The notes: a model not told the origin generated them from the sequence alone. A stretch of 64,000 bases of DNA from Acanthosoma haemorrhoidale (GCA_930367205.1 OV884009.1:105669189-105733188), one strand, 5' to 3'. Counted from the first letter of the stretch, positions 48,868 through 58,939 are shown. Numbers and translations: made by a program.

Positions 48868-49035
48868 GGTGCCTGGAGGTGCGGCTGATCGGTGGAACTG
48901 CCAAGACTGTTATCCACACCCAAGAACGTGAGACCTGGGGTCGGAACGCAGACTTCCTTCTCTCCATTATCGGCTTTGCAGTCGACCTCTCCAATGTGTG
49001 GAGGTTCCCGTACCTCTGCTACCGCAATGGAGGAG
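48868..49035 (+). CDS. SLC6 monoamine transporter exon with TM1
   Basis: A 168-bp exon (TTGCAG acceptor, G|GTACGT donor, phase 1). It contains [20 protein letters not shown] followed by [17 protein letters not shown]: the N-terminal RETWG motif and TM1 of SLC6 neurotransmitter transporters. The Asp in FAVD (residue 72 of the spliced reading) is the amine-binding aspartate of dopamine, noradrenaline, octopamine and serotonin carriers; GABA and glycine carriers have Gly here. The unwound NVWRFPY stretch provides Na+/Cl- and substrate contacts. In the family, uptake of a monoamine at the neuron plasma membrane is coupled to Na+ and Cl-. Closest in wording to insect dopamine transporters ([21 protein letters not shown]), but an octopamine or other invertebrate amine carrier cannot be excluded from these exons. 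Confidence 0.95.
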
Positions 49036-49194
49036 GTACGTCTCAGGCATCTGCCACTGCCCTTCGTATCCCCCTCTTATTTTATTATTATGCCAGTTAC
49101 TTTTTTTTCTGAATATAATATTTATTCTATGTTTAGGGTTGATAGATTTCCTTTAGTTGTTATTCACCAATAAAAACACCCCTGCTGCTATAGT

Positions 49195-49886
49195 CACGAG
49201 GCCACTGCCGTTTCAGTCTCCGAGGAGGATTATAGGGATGAGTGGAGCAGTGCAACGACTGTGCTACGGGATTAGGGAGGTTGGATTGGTTACTATGGAA
49301 TTTCATGAACTTGGAAGGGATGACTTCAAGAATGTAGGGTATATTAATATCGTTATGAAGGGTTTTGTTGCTGACGTAATAAGGGGCATTTACTATTGTT
49401 CTTAGGGCTTTTGATTTAAAGGATTGGATACTGTTGATGTTCGACTTTTCTTTGTCCCCCATAGCTATATTCCGTATGTCCAGATTGGCTTAAGTATAAC
49501 TTTGTAGATTAGTAATTTATTTTTTATTGAGACATGGGATGTCCTTTGAAGTAGTTTGTACAGTTGTCCAAAGCGGCTGTTTAGTTCTTGTATTTTTAGC
49601 CTTGTATGTGGGTTCCAAGTCAGTCGTTTGTCGAGATGGAAGCCTAAGTACCGTACTGTCTCGGATACAGGGAGAGGAATGGTATTAAAATAAACTATTG
49701 GGCAAGACTTGCAACGGAAGGTGAAGGTAATGTGGGAACATTTTGCTTCGTTAACTTTTATCCGCCATTGGTTGCACCAATGCTCAATCTCATCAAGGTG
49801 TTTTTGAAGGTTATGGGGTGCTATATCGGGGTCTGAGTGGGATGACAAGGCTGCAGTGTCATCTGCAAATGTTCCCAAGAAGGTAA
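49195..49886 (-). mobile_element. Jockey-type LINE, truncated at both ends, 10-bp TSD
   Basis: Flanked by CTGCTATAGT at 49185-49194 and 49887-49896. The minus strand reads TFADDTAALSSHSDPDIAPH, then RYLGFHLDKRLTWNPHTRLK, and after a frameshift near 49465 SIQSFKSKALRTIVNAPYYV. That is the catalytic box to C-terminus of the reverse transcriptase found at 30743-32188. It lacks both the 5' region and the 3' UTR tail that normally primes integration. It lies in the transporter intron between the TM1 and TM2 exons. Confidence 0.9.
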
Positions 49887-50550
49887 CTGCTATAGTAGGA
49901 GAATAGGGCACAAATGAAGGATCTCAATACATGGTGGTTTGATCATCTGCTAGATTTACCATAGCTCTATAGGTTGGCTACGTCCTATATAATGGCTACT
50001 ATATAATGGTTCTATCCAGCTCCTTTTACGAGTGCACCGATAGTTCTTTACTCGCTAATGCTTCCAAACTATTTATTGGATATATTTTCTGGTGAAATCC
50101 ATCTTTTATAATCGGTTCACAAGCTCTCCTGACAGGCTCATAACTGTACTGGCCACTTCATATATTTACAGCCATTGAGAGCTGTATTGCCATATGGGTG
50201 GAGTAAAATCGGCATTTGCTTCCTGGATAGTCAAGGGATCTGTGGATCAGTTCCAGCCTCCTTGTTCACCATGGCTGAATACATTTCCTTATAATAGAGT
50301 CTCCAATGTCATTTAAAACCCTGTATTCATTTTTCTCTTCGTCTTTATCACGTTTACTTTTATAACTGCTATGTTTTCAGCAGCTCAGTTTTTTCAAATT
50401 TGTTTTTAAATCGACTTTTTATATTTTTATTATTTATAAAATCAACTGCAGGTATCGTTGGTGCTGGAAAAACTGGTGGCTACGATAAGTCACGTGGTCA
50501 ATGGTCACCGAATGGCGGCCGTTATAAAAAAGTGTTAATTGTTTTTTCAG

Positions 50551-50682
50551 GCGCCTTCCTCATCCCGTACACACTGATGCTGGTGTTCGGTGCCATCCCA
50601 CTCTTCTACATGGAGCTCATCCTGGGGCAGTTCAATCGGCAAGGACCCATCACCCTGTGGAGGATTTGCCCTTTGTTTAAAG
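50551..50682 (+). CDS. SLC6 monoamine transporter exon with TM2
   Basis: A 132-bp exon (TTTTTTCAG acceptor, AAAG|GTTCGT donor, phase 1 at both sides). Spliced to the TM1 exon it restores [20 protein letters not shown] and then [14 protein letters not shown], the hallmark TM1-TM2 junction and TM2 of the SLC6 family (GG-x-PLFYMEL-x-LGQ-x-x-R), then [14 protein letters not shown]. The intron upstream (49036-50550) holds a truncated jockey-type LINE with a 10-bp target duplication. The sequence immediately 5' of the acceptor has no other open exon-like stretch. Confidence 0.95.
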
Positions 50683-51577
50683 GTTCGTGACCGCTGGGAT
50701 ATCCATCTACTAAATAAACCAATTAAAATCCGTTTAGTGATGATAATTTACTCGGAAATTATTGCTCCTTACCTAAATACTAACATCAAATTATTTAAAT
50801 ATTAATTTATTTACAGCGCAGCAGATCTTAAATTTTAATGTTACTAATGGTTTTTTTTATTTAATAATAAAATGCACAGGAAAAAACATTGTAACTAATA
50901 ATTTATTTAACTGGCAAGATGTTAGTAAATTATTTATTTATTAGCCCAAAACCTCTGAATGTCTGTGCTGTAGTTGATAGATGGCGCTAAAATGATAGTG
51001 TTGTTCCACACTAGGTGTTATTTCTCAACCTAGAATTCCTTTTTCAAATCCGATTCGATACTTTTTTATTCGAACAGACACTCATTTATCCTCACGAGGC
51101 TGAGTGAGCCTGGACCATACCTCTGAAGAAAAAATCCCTTGGGCAGCTGAGAATCCAATCCTCGCACTCTGAAGTCAGCATCGCTAGGCTACTGGGACAG
51201 TCAAAATAATAATGCTACAAATTCCATTGTAGATATAGAGGGAAAATATTTCTCTTTTATTAACCTTTACGACACATACATATATTTTTAATTTATTTTG
51301 TAATCAGTCTTTATGGAACAAAAATTGAAAATTAAACTTTATGAACGGTATAAAAATAGAGTGGCTAATAATTAACAAGGAATTATATAACAAGTCAATA
51401 TCCCCCTCAAAAATCCTCTCGTATATTAATAAGAGATATTTTAAAACTGAAATGACGGAGGGCAGAACTGCTTCACATACTCCCTCCCTCGTAGAACATT
51501 AAGTTGTAAGATACCACATAGTTAAGTATAGTCTTATATCAAATGGGAATTGTATATTTACACATATTTGCTTTCAG

Positions 51578-51640
51578 GTGTAGGAATGTGTGCTGTCATC
51601 GTGGCTTTCTTTGTATCCTTCTACTACAACGTCATAATCG
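51578..51640 (+). CDS. SLC6 monoamine transporter exon with TM3 (63 bp)
   Basis: A very short exon, too small to stand out as an open frame: GCTTTCAG acceptor, ATCG|GTAAGA donor, 63 bp, phase 1 on both sides. Spliced, it reads VGMCAVIVAFFVSFYYNVII plus a split Gly. This is the TM3 segment of SLC6 carriers: FYVDFYYNVII in the Drosophila dopamine transporter and FYVGFFYNVII in vertebrate DAT. The position that is Asp121 in Drosophila DAT is Ser here (residue 146 of the spliced reading), closer to serotonin transporters, which have FYIASYYN. The Tyr-Tyr-Asn core is intact. Confidence 0.93.
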
Positions 51641-52689
51641 GTAAGAAATTGACTAACGTCAACACCACCTAAGGCAATAGAAATTAAATAGGCCACCAAT
51701 TTATACTGAATGGATTCTTGATTCTTTTAAGTAGGTAAATTCCTCCATGGAACAGTATAGTTTAAATCTATGTAGTTTTAATTTTAAACATCACTGTCAC
51801 ATGTAAAATGTAAATTTATAATGGCATGAGAAAATGAATAACCTCAATTAGTACAAACTTGTTATGAGATTTATGGTTAGAGAATCCTTAGCTTTATATT
51901 TTACGTAATTAATGGTCTTATAAAGGTATTGTTAATTTATTTAAAAAGTGAACATGCACACATAAACCGTTAAAGTAAGTAACCATTTTGTGGCCACAAT
52001 AAACGGCACGTTATTAATGATAATGACCAGGTCTTTAATTGTGTACCATGACGAGACTTCTCTCTTAAGTAACATGTAAACGCATAATTAATTACCCATA
52101 AATATTTTTGAAGACAAAACGTAAAACGGTTTTAGCTGCTAGTCTATTCAAAATAGCACTTAAAACCTTTATGTTATGGTAAATGGTAATAATATTTTCA
52201 ATAGTAGACCAAATATTGAAACTGCTATTGTAGTACATACATACAGACAGACGAAAGAGGATTTTCCGCCAGTCTGAATATGTATTATACCACAGTGGTC
52301 ACAATCCGTCTGATTTTTTTCGGCAGAATCTACAGTAGAATGGATTGGTCAAGATATAAGCCTATCTTTAGATTTGTCTTTCTCACTCCTATTCCCACAT
52401 TTGTATTCAGGCCTCCGTACTGTTCCCGTGTATCACATCACTGCCTGGAGTATAGCGGCTCCTTACGTGAATATTCTCTTCCTTCCATAGATAAATGTTG
52501 TGTCAACTTCTTCACCCCGAATAAATAGAAGTTCCCCTCTTCTCGGCCCAGAAAATACCCACCTACATTTCCATATTTTAATAATAAAAAACGTTAAGCG
52601 TCAGTTTAGAGAGGGGGAAATTAGTGGATGAAACAGCTTAAGCCCACTAGGAGCGTGGGCGCGGCCTACCCTCTGACTTGCCTATATAA

Positions 52690-53510
52690 GGCCCCGATTT
52701 GGGTTTTTTTCCCAGGCTGAAGGTGAGCCTCATCACCTAGTGAGTGTATTGGACTTATTAACAACAATCTGAAAGTATTATATTTTATGCACTCCTTAAT
52801 ATGCATCTGCGCATGCAGAACGAGGAGACAGCTGTAATTCCAAATTTATTTATTTATTTTTGTCATTGTATATATATTATCAATAAAGAGGTTTGAAAGA
52901 AAAAAAAAAAAAAAATTTCCCAGACTCTCTCTCGGAACCCGGCACCTGAAGAACACTGCTCTCCCACTCTCTCTCTGCACTCGCGCTTGCTGCTCTACTC
53001 GAACCATGGCTGTCTTATTGAAGTACATCTGCATCTCTCTTTCCGGCATTGTCAGACCCCACACCTTCCTAGTGGAATTCTCCGCCTTCGTCTCGCTAAA
53101 ACTAACACCTCCTTGGAAGAGATCTCTTCCTTGCGGACGACGTTCTCCTCAGCCCTACAAACTTTACCTAGTACCATCTTCCCCTTTGGGATCTGGACGG
53201 TTTTCGCCTACCCTTAGATACCGAGTGTGAATTCGTGGACATTCCAACACCACATAAACTACCTATAATACCGACCTGTTCTTCTTCTACTGAACATAGT
53301 GCTTTGTCGGGGCACACCTTCTAAGATCTTATAGAGCCAGATCAATACAAATTAAGCTGCCCACCAACTAGGCTACCAGCAAAGGTCAAAAGTGGTCAAA
53401 GACCACAGGTCCACCCATTTTATCTCATTCTTGACGCTCACCGGACAGCGGCCGAGTCGTAGAGACCCTAGCCCGCGGCGGGCGTCCTCCCCCCTTGGAG
53501 CGACCCGACA
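52690..53510 (+). mobile_element. Partial LTR of the 22-kb family
   Basis: GTGTATTGGACTTATTAACA then ACAATCTGAAAGTATTATAT and later GGCATTGTCAGACCCCACAC then TTCCTAGTGG follow the order of the solo LTR at 22118-23149. It finishes GAGCGACCCGACA. The 5' third is missing or diverged and no duplication was recognised. The stretch AAGGTGAGCCTCATCACCTA near 52730 is not in the 22-kb LTR. It sits in the transporter intron before the extracellular-loop-2 exon. Confidence 0.75.
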
Positions 53511-54171
53511 ACAATCTTTCCTCTAATACCCTTTTCCTCTAATTTACCATATCCTACTGTTAAAATCCTTAGTCTACTTCTGGAAAACAAGATCCCGTCT
53601 GTCTGATTTTTATAATCCTTCCTAGAAAACTGCTGTATTCAACCGTTCTTTTATGATTTCACCACAGTATTCACCGCTTTCCTATATCCACCATGTTTCA
53701 TCCGTACAAACGTTCAAAACTCTTCTAGTTGTATTCTATTGCAATATCTCGTCATGATCCAGACTGATGTTTGTTATCTTAGGAACAATTCATCTGTATA
53801 CAATTCCGCTTTTTATTTTTTAGTTATTTTAATATGTATATTCAAATATTTGGCTAGTACACCCTTATTTTGTATTATTGTTTATCAATCTGGCGTGTTA
53901 ATGTTAAGATTTTTTATTATTTAATATTGTATATTACTAACTTTTTTTTATTGTTTTCTATTTTTATAACGTTCTATTCATGAATTTATTTACTGAAATG
54001 ATTTTACACTTTATTTTACTTAACTATTTTTCTTTGTCACGTGATGTTTCTTTTTATTAAAGCCGGATTTTTTTTTTTTATTTGGACTATTATCATTCAT
54101 AATTGCGACTTAGTCCCAGAATATTTTTTATGTTTACTTATTAATCTATCTAAGAACTAATGTGTTGTCAG

Positions 54172-54349
54172 GGTGGGCGCTGTACTACCTGGTTGCCAGC
54201 CTCTCGTCAGAGCTACCCTGGCTCTACTGCAACAACAGCTGGAACACGGACTCGTGTGCACAACTGCAACTCAACTGGACCAACGCTACTACCAACGCCA
54301 CTGATACGACTGACAGGGCTGAACACAGCCCGGCCTCTGAGTACTTTAG
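54172..54349 (+). CDS. SLC6 monoamine transporter exon with extracellular loop 2
   Basis: A 178-bp exon (TTGTCAG acceptor, TTTAG|GTCAGC donor, ends in phase 2). It encodes WALYYLVASLSSELPWLYCN followed by NSWNTDSC, matching the end of TM3 and extracellular loop 2 (SLPWTSCNNIWNTPNC in Drosophila DAT). Cys173 and Cys182 of the spliced reading are the conserved loop disulfide pair. Four N-glycosylation sequons follow or overlap: N174-N-S, N188-W-T, N191-A-T and N195-A-T. The exon ends in PASEYF, just before TM4 of the family (SASEYFNR in fly DAT). The next exon was not recognised up to 64 kb, so the 3' half, TM4-TM12, lies further right or was missed. Confidence 0.95.
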
Positions 54350-54794
54350 GTCAGCCCTTCCTTTCTACCATTACTGCCCACCACATTCTTTTTTTTTTCT
54401 AATGAACAATTCATCCTTCCATCATGATCTTCTCAATTTGAACTGAAAATAACCCATATAAATATTACTATTGTGTTATATTGAAATGGGTATGAAAAGA
54501 AACATATGTGTATGGATATGAAAACCACTTCTGCACGTTAATTTCACCAAAAGTTATCCATTGCCAATATTACACACAGTGATGGACAAAATTGAAAATT
54601 TTATTCTTAATTGAGATGGTCGCATGCAATAAAAACAGTAGTATTTTGAACAGTTCTTAATACTTACAGTTTAAGCGGTCTTGTAACTTTGGGGGAGGGG
54701 GCTCATTCGCCAAAAACACTTTACTTTACACTTAAGTATTCACCACAGAGATTACTTATAAACAAAATGTTAGCTGATTTCAGGGGATCACGAG

Positions 54795-54880
54795 CCCACC
54801 TCCACTTTGGACGCTTGGGTTGTCCGGTATAAGATGGGAAGATAGATCATTAGCATCAGGATGGCCAGAGAGGTGAACTG
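54795..54880 (-). pseudogene. Exon-like membrane-segment ORF, unrecognised
   Basis: A TTTTCAG acceptor on the minus strand precedes FTSLAILMLMIYLPILYRTT then QASKVEVGS and a TGA stop. It would encode a single hydrophobic helix followed by a short polar tail, like the last exon of a membrane protein. A second frame (from VHLSGHPDAN) is open over the same stretch. It is GC-richer than its surroundings. I cannot assign a family. It lies inside an SLC6 intron or just beyond, on the opposite strand, immediately next to a plus-strand LINE copy, so it could be a transposed or nested gene fragment. Confidence 0.3.
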
Positions 54881-54896
54881 AAAATTAAAATTAAAA

Positions 54897-55618
54897 TTGA
54901 AGCTAATCCGGAAACTTCCATTCGATACCGCCTCTCATGACCAATGCTGTTACCTAGGCTTTCATCTAGACAAAAGGTTGCCTTGGAACCCTCATACTCG
55001 GGGGACACGAATTGAACAGAAATTTTGTACAGTGATACAGACTACTTATCTCACACCAGGCACAAAACTAACTTCACACACGCAAACAGTTGCTAAACCA
55101 ATTTGTGCCGGCCAAACCTTCGAACATAAAGCGAATCCAAACATTCCAATCAAATGTTCTCTGAACTGTAGTTGGGCACCCTTTCACATTACAAAATCAT
55201 TCCTTCCCCGAGATCTCCATGTGTCAACTGTCATTGATTTTGTAAAAAATGAGAACAGTGAAGGATTTGGAAATGTCACAAAAACCTCTCCTCTCATCCA
55301 AATCCTCTTCTCAATTTCTTATCCACTAACACTCATGCATAAAATCCTCCACTCTTGGCCACCCTGCGCTGGCTCGTATCCGGTGATGCGGCCGACAGAG
55401 GAGCGTGGGGGACTTCCCAGGACTCCGCTTCCTCTTTCGCATGCGAGGGAGGTGACAACCATGTGGATTGGGGAGGTCTCTGGGCTGTTTGTAAATACTG
55501 TACAAATGAGCGAGTGAATGAAGATTGTAAATATGGTAAGAATGAAAACATTTATCACAATTACTTATTGCCCAATAAGGCAGATTGTAATTTTATCATA
55601 ATAAACCTGATTATAAAT
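54897..55618 (+). mobile_element. Jockey-type LINE, 5'-truncated (plus orientation)
   Basis: Starts with CYLGFHLDKRLPWNPHTRGT, the reverse transcriptase thumb motif of the 30-kb copy. It continues as a degraded match (TVAKPICAGQTF against KPIWTYGIEL). It ends with the 3' UTR (CGGTGATGCGGCCGACAGAG, then CTGTTTGTAAATACTG) and tail (TTATTGCCCAATAAGGCAGA, then TCATAATAAACC). An open frame of about 200 codons crosses it but is not the original frame throughout. Confidence 0.85.
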
Positions 55619-56397
55619 TAGGTGAGTTATACACTTGTTATTATTTCTTTTTAGCTAGTTGAAGTTAAATTTATTAATTTGTACTCTATTATTATTCATA
55701 GGGCACATGGTAGGAGCATAACAATTTTTCTATTACATTTCATTCAATTTTCAGCCGTGGAATGAGGGAGGCTAACTAAATAGGTCTCCTTGGGTCCAAT
55801 GAATGTTTTGTTGTTTAGCTCAATCATGCTCCCATGTCTGCTGCTTATTTAAGTATTGCTCATGTGTTCATATTGCTATGAGGCTATGAGCTTTGCTAGA
55901 GACCATTTAGCTTCATACCACCATATGACCATTAAAACCTATATATATATATAGATATATAAGTTATTCGCCACCGGGTAGAATGTGATAAAGAGAAGGA
56001 AAACGGGAACGTAAGACTAACTTCAGTTCTCGAAATAGACTGTCTTTATTTCTCTTTGTAATCCGACGTAATGATCGCATTAGTTTACAATACAGAGCTA
56101 CCTCTGACTTTAACTCCCCCCTGCCAGTTCCCGACCACCCGTCGGGAACTTAACAGCGGACTATGTACAATTGATCGTACCCCGATACTCTTAGCGGACA
56201 ATACAATATAAAATAAAAATAAAAAAAAAACAGAAACTTCATACACAGGCTAAAAATAGTAAAACTAAAACAAACAAACAAAAGAACAATACATTCGCTG
56301 ATACAGATTTATGATCTGGAGTGAGGAGTGTATGGGGGTGAGGGCGTTACCCGAGACTCTCGCTGGGAGGATGTCCCCGCTGGTATCTTCAGCTGCT

Positions 56398-57900
56398 CTA
56401 CATGCTCGTTCCTGCGCTTCCGTGGTTCGCGAACACTCTGTATGGTAATATCGTAACCATACAGCGAATCGTGGCCACCCTAAAGGGGCTCTCGTAACGG
56501 TTCGGCTCTTTACCCCGGTTCGATGCAATCTTGCGGTATACGGTGGTCCCTATTGTGACGCGAACTTCGATGGGTTTGACGCCCACGTTCTCCCTCGCCA
56601 CTTTCCTACGTTTTTCGGCCGTAATCCTCGCGTAGGCCTTCCCCCAGAGTTTTTCCAACTCCGCGTGGTTGTTGACGAGGAGTGTGGCCGTCTCGTCTTC
56701 CTCCCCCGTTCCTCTGGTGTCTCGGCGACGTCCCCGCAGGCCAAACAGAATCTCGAACGGTGAGAACCCCGTAGCCGTGTGTATCGAGTGATTGTAAGCT
56801 ATCACCGCTAGTGGCATAGCCTCAGCCGGCTCCAACCCATTTTCGGTATGATAGACGCGGAGATTCCACCCCTGCTCTTTGGGTGTCCCGGGGTGTTGAC
56901 ATGCCATCTGACATCCAGCAACTTCATCTGCTCTCTTATGTCGGCGTCGTCAAATTCCCTGCCACCATCTGATGCTATTTGATCGGGGACACCATAAAAT
57001 TGAAACCACCTGCGCAGTGATCCTAATACGGCCTCTGACGACTTTTCGCGGACGGGGTATACCATGGCCACCTTACTGAATAGATCAACGACGGTTACCC
57101 ACTTGTGGCCCTTCCAAGTAAAAGTATCCGTTTGCAAGTCGGTCAGGGGTGTCTGTGCCGTGGAGGTCTCTTCTTGCGGTCCTATCGGTGGGTGTCGATC
57201 GTACTTCGTGCGATGACAGATCTCGCACGCTCCTATCGTCTCCTATATCCCACCAGAAATACCTACGCTTCAATGCCTGCGCTTCCTGTTCCCCCCGATG
57301 ATTCGTTTTACCTTGGTGGTATGCAAGCGTAATTTCTTTTTTCATGGTATCATCCGTGACCGTTTCCACCATCATCGTGCATCGCACAAACGTCCGGTCA
57401 ATCCCGATCCGCTCCGCTCGCCATAACCTCTTAATTTTCTCCCAAATGTTCCCGTTCCCTACATAGATATAGTGCGTTTTCCCCGGCTTGGAAGCTTCGT
57501 TGAGTAGGCGGCAGATCTGGTCCAGTTTTACTCCCGGCTGTGACCAGATGGTCGTTGTTGTGGATCTGTTGTAATCGCTGCAAGCAATCTTCGTCAGTCC
57601 CGCTGTTCGCGTCTTCCAGATTATCTGACGACGCTTATCGTTGACTATTTCCTGTAGCTCTTCCATCTCCGCGTATCTGTCACCTCCCGAGCTCTCTCCT
57701 CCTGTCGACTGCCCATCCTCCGCGGAACCAGATTCTCTTTGGTCACCCTCCTCCTCTGGCGTCCATTCCCGGAGGAACTGCCTGGCATCTCTGGATGATT
57801 CCCCTTGTTCTGGTTCTATAGCGTTGACTGTTATCGCCCGTGACAGCCAGTCCGCAACGACGTTTTCCTAGCCGGGCTTATATACAATCTCCATGTTGTA
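56398..57900 (-). pseudogene. Gypsy element: linker and integrase
   Basis: 57666 to 57085 has EIVNDKRRQIIWKTRTAGLT, KTHYIYVGNGNIWEKIKRLW and LKRRYFWWDIGDDR, the pre-integrase linker and a mutated zinc-binding region. Then 57137 to 56808 has LQTDTFTWKGHKWVTVVDLF (first Asp), VPDQIASDGGREFDDADIRE (second Asp) and HVNTPGHPKSRGGI (glutamate region altered). After a shift, AVIAYNHSIHTATGFSPFEI followed by LFGLRGR and a basic C-terminal domain ending near 56398. Two frameshifts; otherwise well preserved. Confidence 0.85.
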
Positions 57901-57956
57901 CTGGCTAAGGAATTCCTTCCACCTCGTGACCCTTGCCGATGTCTCCTTCAGTTTCC

Positions 57957-58311
57957 CTACCCATTGTAACGGACGGTGATCCGTGTGGACTTGGATCTTC
58001 TCCCGAATACATAGGGCCGAAAATGGTCAATTGCCCAGACGATCCCCAGCAACTCCCGTTCTAGTGCGCTGTATCGGCTTTCTGCCTCCGTTAGGCGTCT
58101 ACTGGCATATGCTACTGGTTGGTCTCCTTTGTCTCCCGCCTGCGATAAGACCGCTCCCAACGCGTATTCGCTAGCATCCGTCGTAATTGCGAACTTCTTA
58201 TTAAAATCGGGAAATGCCAACACCGGGTGTTCCTGCAAACGGCTCATACACTTTCGGATGTTCGCCTCTATATCGGGAGTGATGATCACCTTTCGTCCCT
58301 TTTTCAGGAGG
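57957..58311 (-). pseudogene. Gypsy element: end of RT connection and RNase H
   Basis: Reads NIRKCMSRLQEHPVLAFPDF, then NKKFAITTDASEYALGAVLS, VAYASRRLTEAESRYSALER and ELLGIVWAIDHFRPYVFG. The TDAS and S-x-x-E-x-E-x-L blocks of gypsy RNase H are complete, and D, E and D positions are present. The frame is intact over 110 codons. Confidence 0.88.
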
Positions 58312-58758
58312 TCATTGAGACGGACTTTCGGGGGTCCATCTTCCTCTTCCGAACGCTTTCTTTAAACGTTCTTTTACGGTACTCCATGGGGCCTCTTCGT
58401 CTGCCTGAATCATATTGAGGATGCTTCGCTTCACCCTACACACGAGCGTTGCACTCAGCGATTTAGCGTCTCCTTCGGTGATAAGGTCTTCCGCTCGTTT
58501 TCCTTCTATTCGCGTCATCAGCCTGTCACCTCCCTTCAGGAAGTGGTTCAGTTCCCCGGTCTCTCCTGCAAATCTCTCCAGATCGGAGATCGATTTTCTC
58601 ACATCTTGAGCCGTAATTGCCTGAATTTTCATCCAGGCCATAGTATTGGCATGAGCGGCTGCCATAGTTGTTTGGGGGAGCTGTGGTATATCCGCTGCTG
58701 CGTTGAGCACCCCTGGTCTAAGTACTCCCTCCGGAATTCCCGTAAAATAAGAGAACAA
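58312..58758 (-). pseudogene. Gypsy element Gag (capsid part)
   Basis: A frame of 148 codons with DVRKSISDLERFAGETGELN, then HFLKGGDRLMTRIEGKRAED and VKRSILNMIQADEEAPWSTV, then KERLKKAFG. A diverged relative is read in the same order at 60235-59750 (LRRTIFDLKKFSGELDELNH then FIKGDDRIMERVE), and both lie upstream of pol-type domains. No zinc knuckle remains; the frame ends at the internal deletion that joins it to RNase H sequence. Confidence 0.78.
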
Positions 58759-58816
58759 AAAAAAAAGGAGAGAAAAAAACGAGAGACGAAATAAGAGAGA
58801 AAAAAAAACGATAGGT

Positions 58817-58834
58817 TCCCGGGTTTCGGCACCA
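58817..58834 (-). promoter_or_regulatory. Primer-binding site, tRNA-Phe type
   Basis: On the minus strand TGGTGCCGAAACCCGGGA is the complement of the 3' end of tRNA-Phe (TCCCGGGTTTCGGCA plus CCA), an 18-base match. It lies directly after the LTR end ...CGAATAAC. The position fixes the 5' LTR boundary at 58835 and the minus orientation. Confidence 0.88.
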
Positions 58835-58939
58835 GTTATTCGCCACCGGGTAGAATGTGATAAAGAGAAGGAAAACGGGAACGTAAGACTAACATCAGTT
58901 CTCGAAATAGACTGTATTTATTTCTCTTTGTAATCCGAC

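Larger units (their letters stand above)
50700..54160. other. SLC6 introns around the TM3 exon
   Basis: Outside the 63-bp exon and the LTR piece at 52690-53510, the sequence is AT-rich intron. At 51100-51195 a minus-strand tRNA-like B-box (GCGAGGATTGGATTCTC) hints at another SINE, but it is too degraded to call. Confidence 0.5.
55962..58834 (-). mobile_element. Ty3/gypsy LTR retrotransposon, internally deleted, tRNA-Phe primed
   Basis: Minus-oriented copy. The left LTR starts AGTTATTCGCCACCGGGTAG at 55962 after a (TA)n tract and runs to about 56250. At the right, the PBS (58817-58834) is followed by the same LTR end (GTTATTCGCCACCGGGTAG) from 58835. Between them, right to left: Gag (58758-58312), then directly the end of the RT connection and RNase H, linker and integrase. 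Protease and most of the reverse transcriptase are deleted, so it cannot move by itself. Confidence 0.88.

Noticed and set aside
55319..55558. Open frames with an ACERGSGVLGSPPR-type peptide here and at 28255, 29598, 30427 and 42251
   Set aside because: They are translations of the jockey-type LINE 3' UTR, seen in several frames and both orientations.
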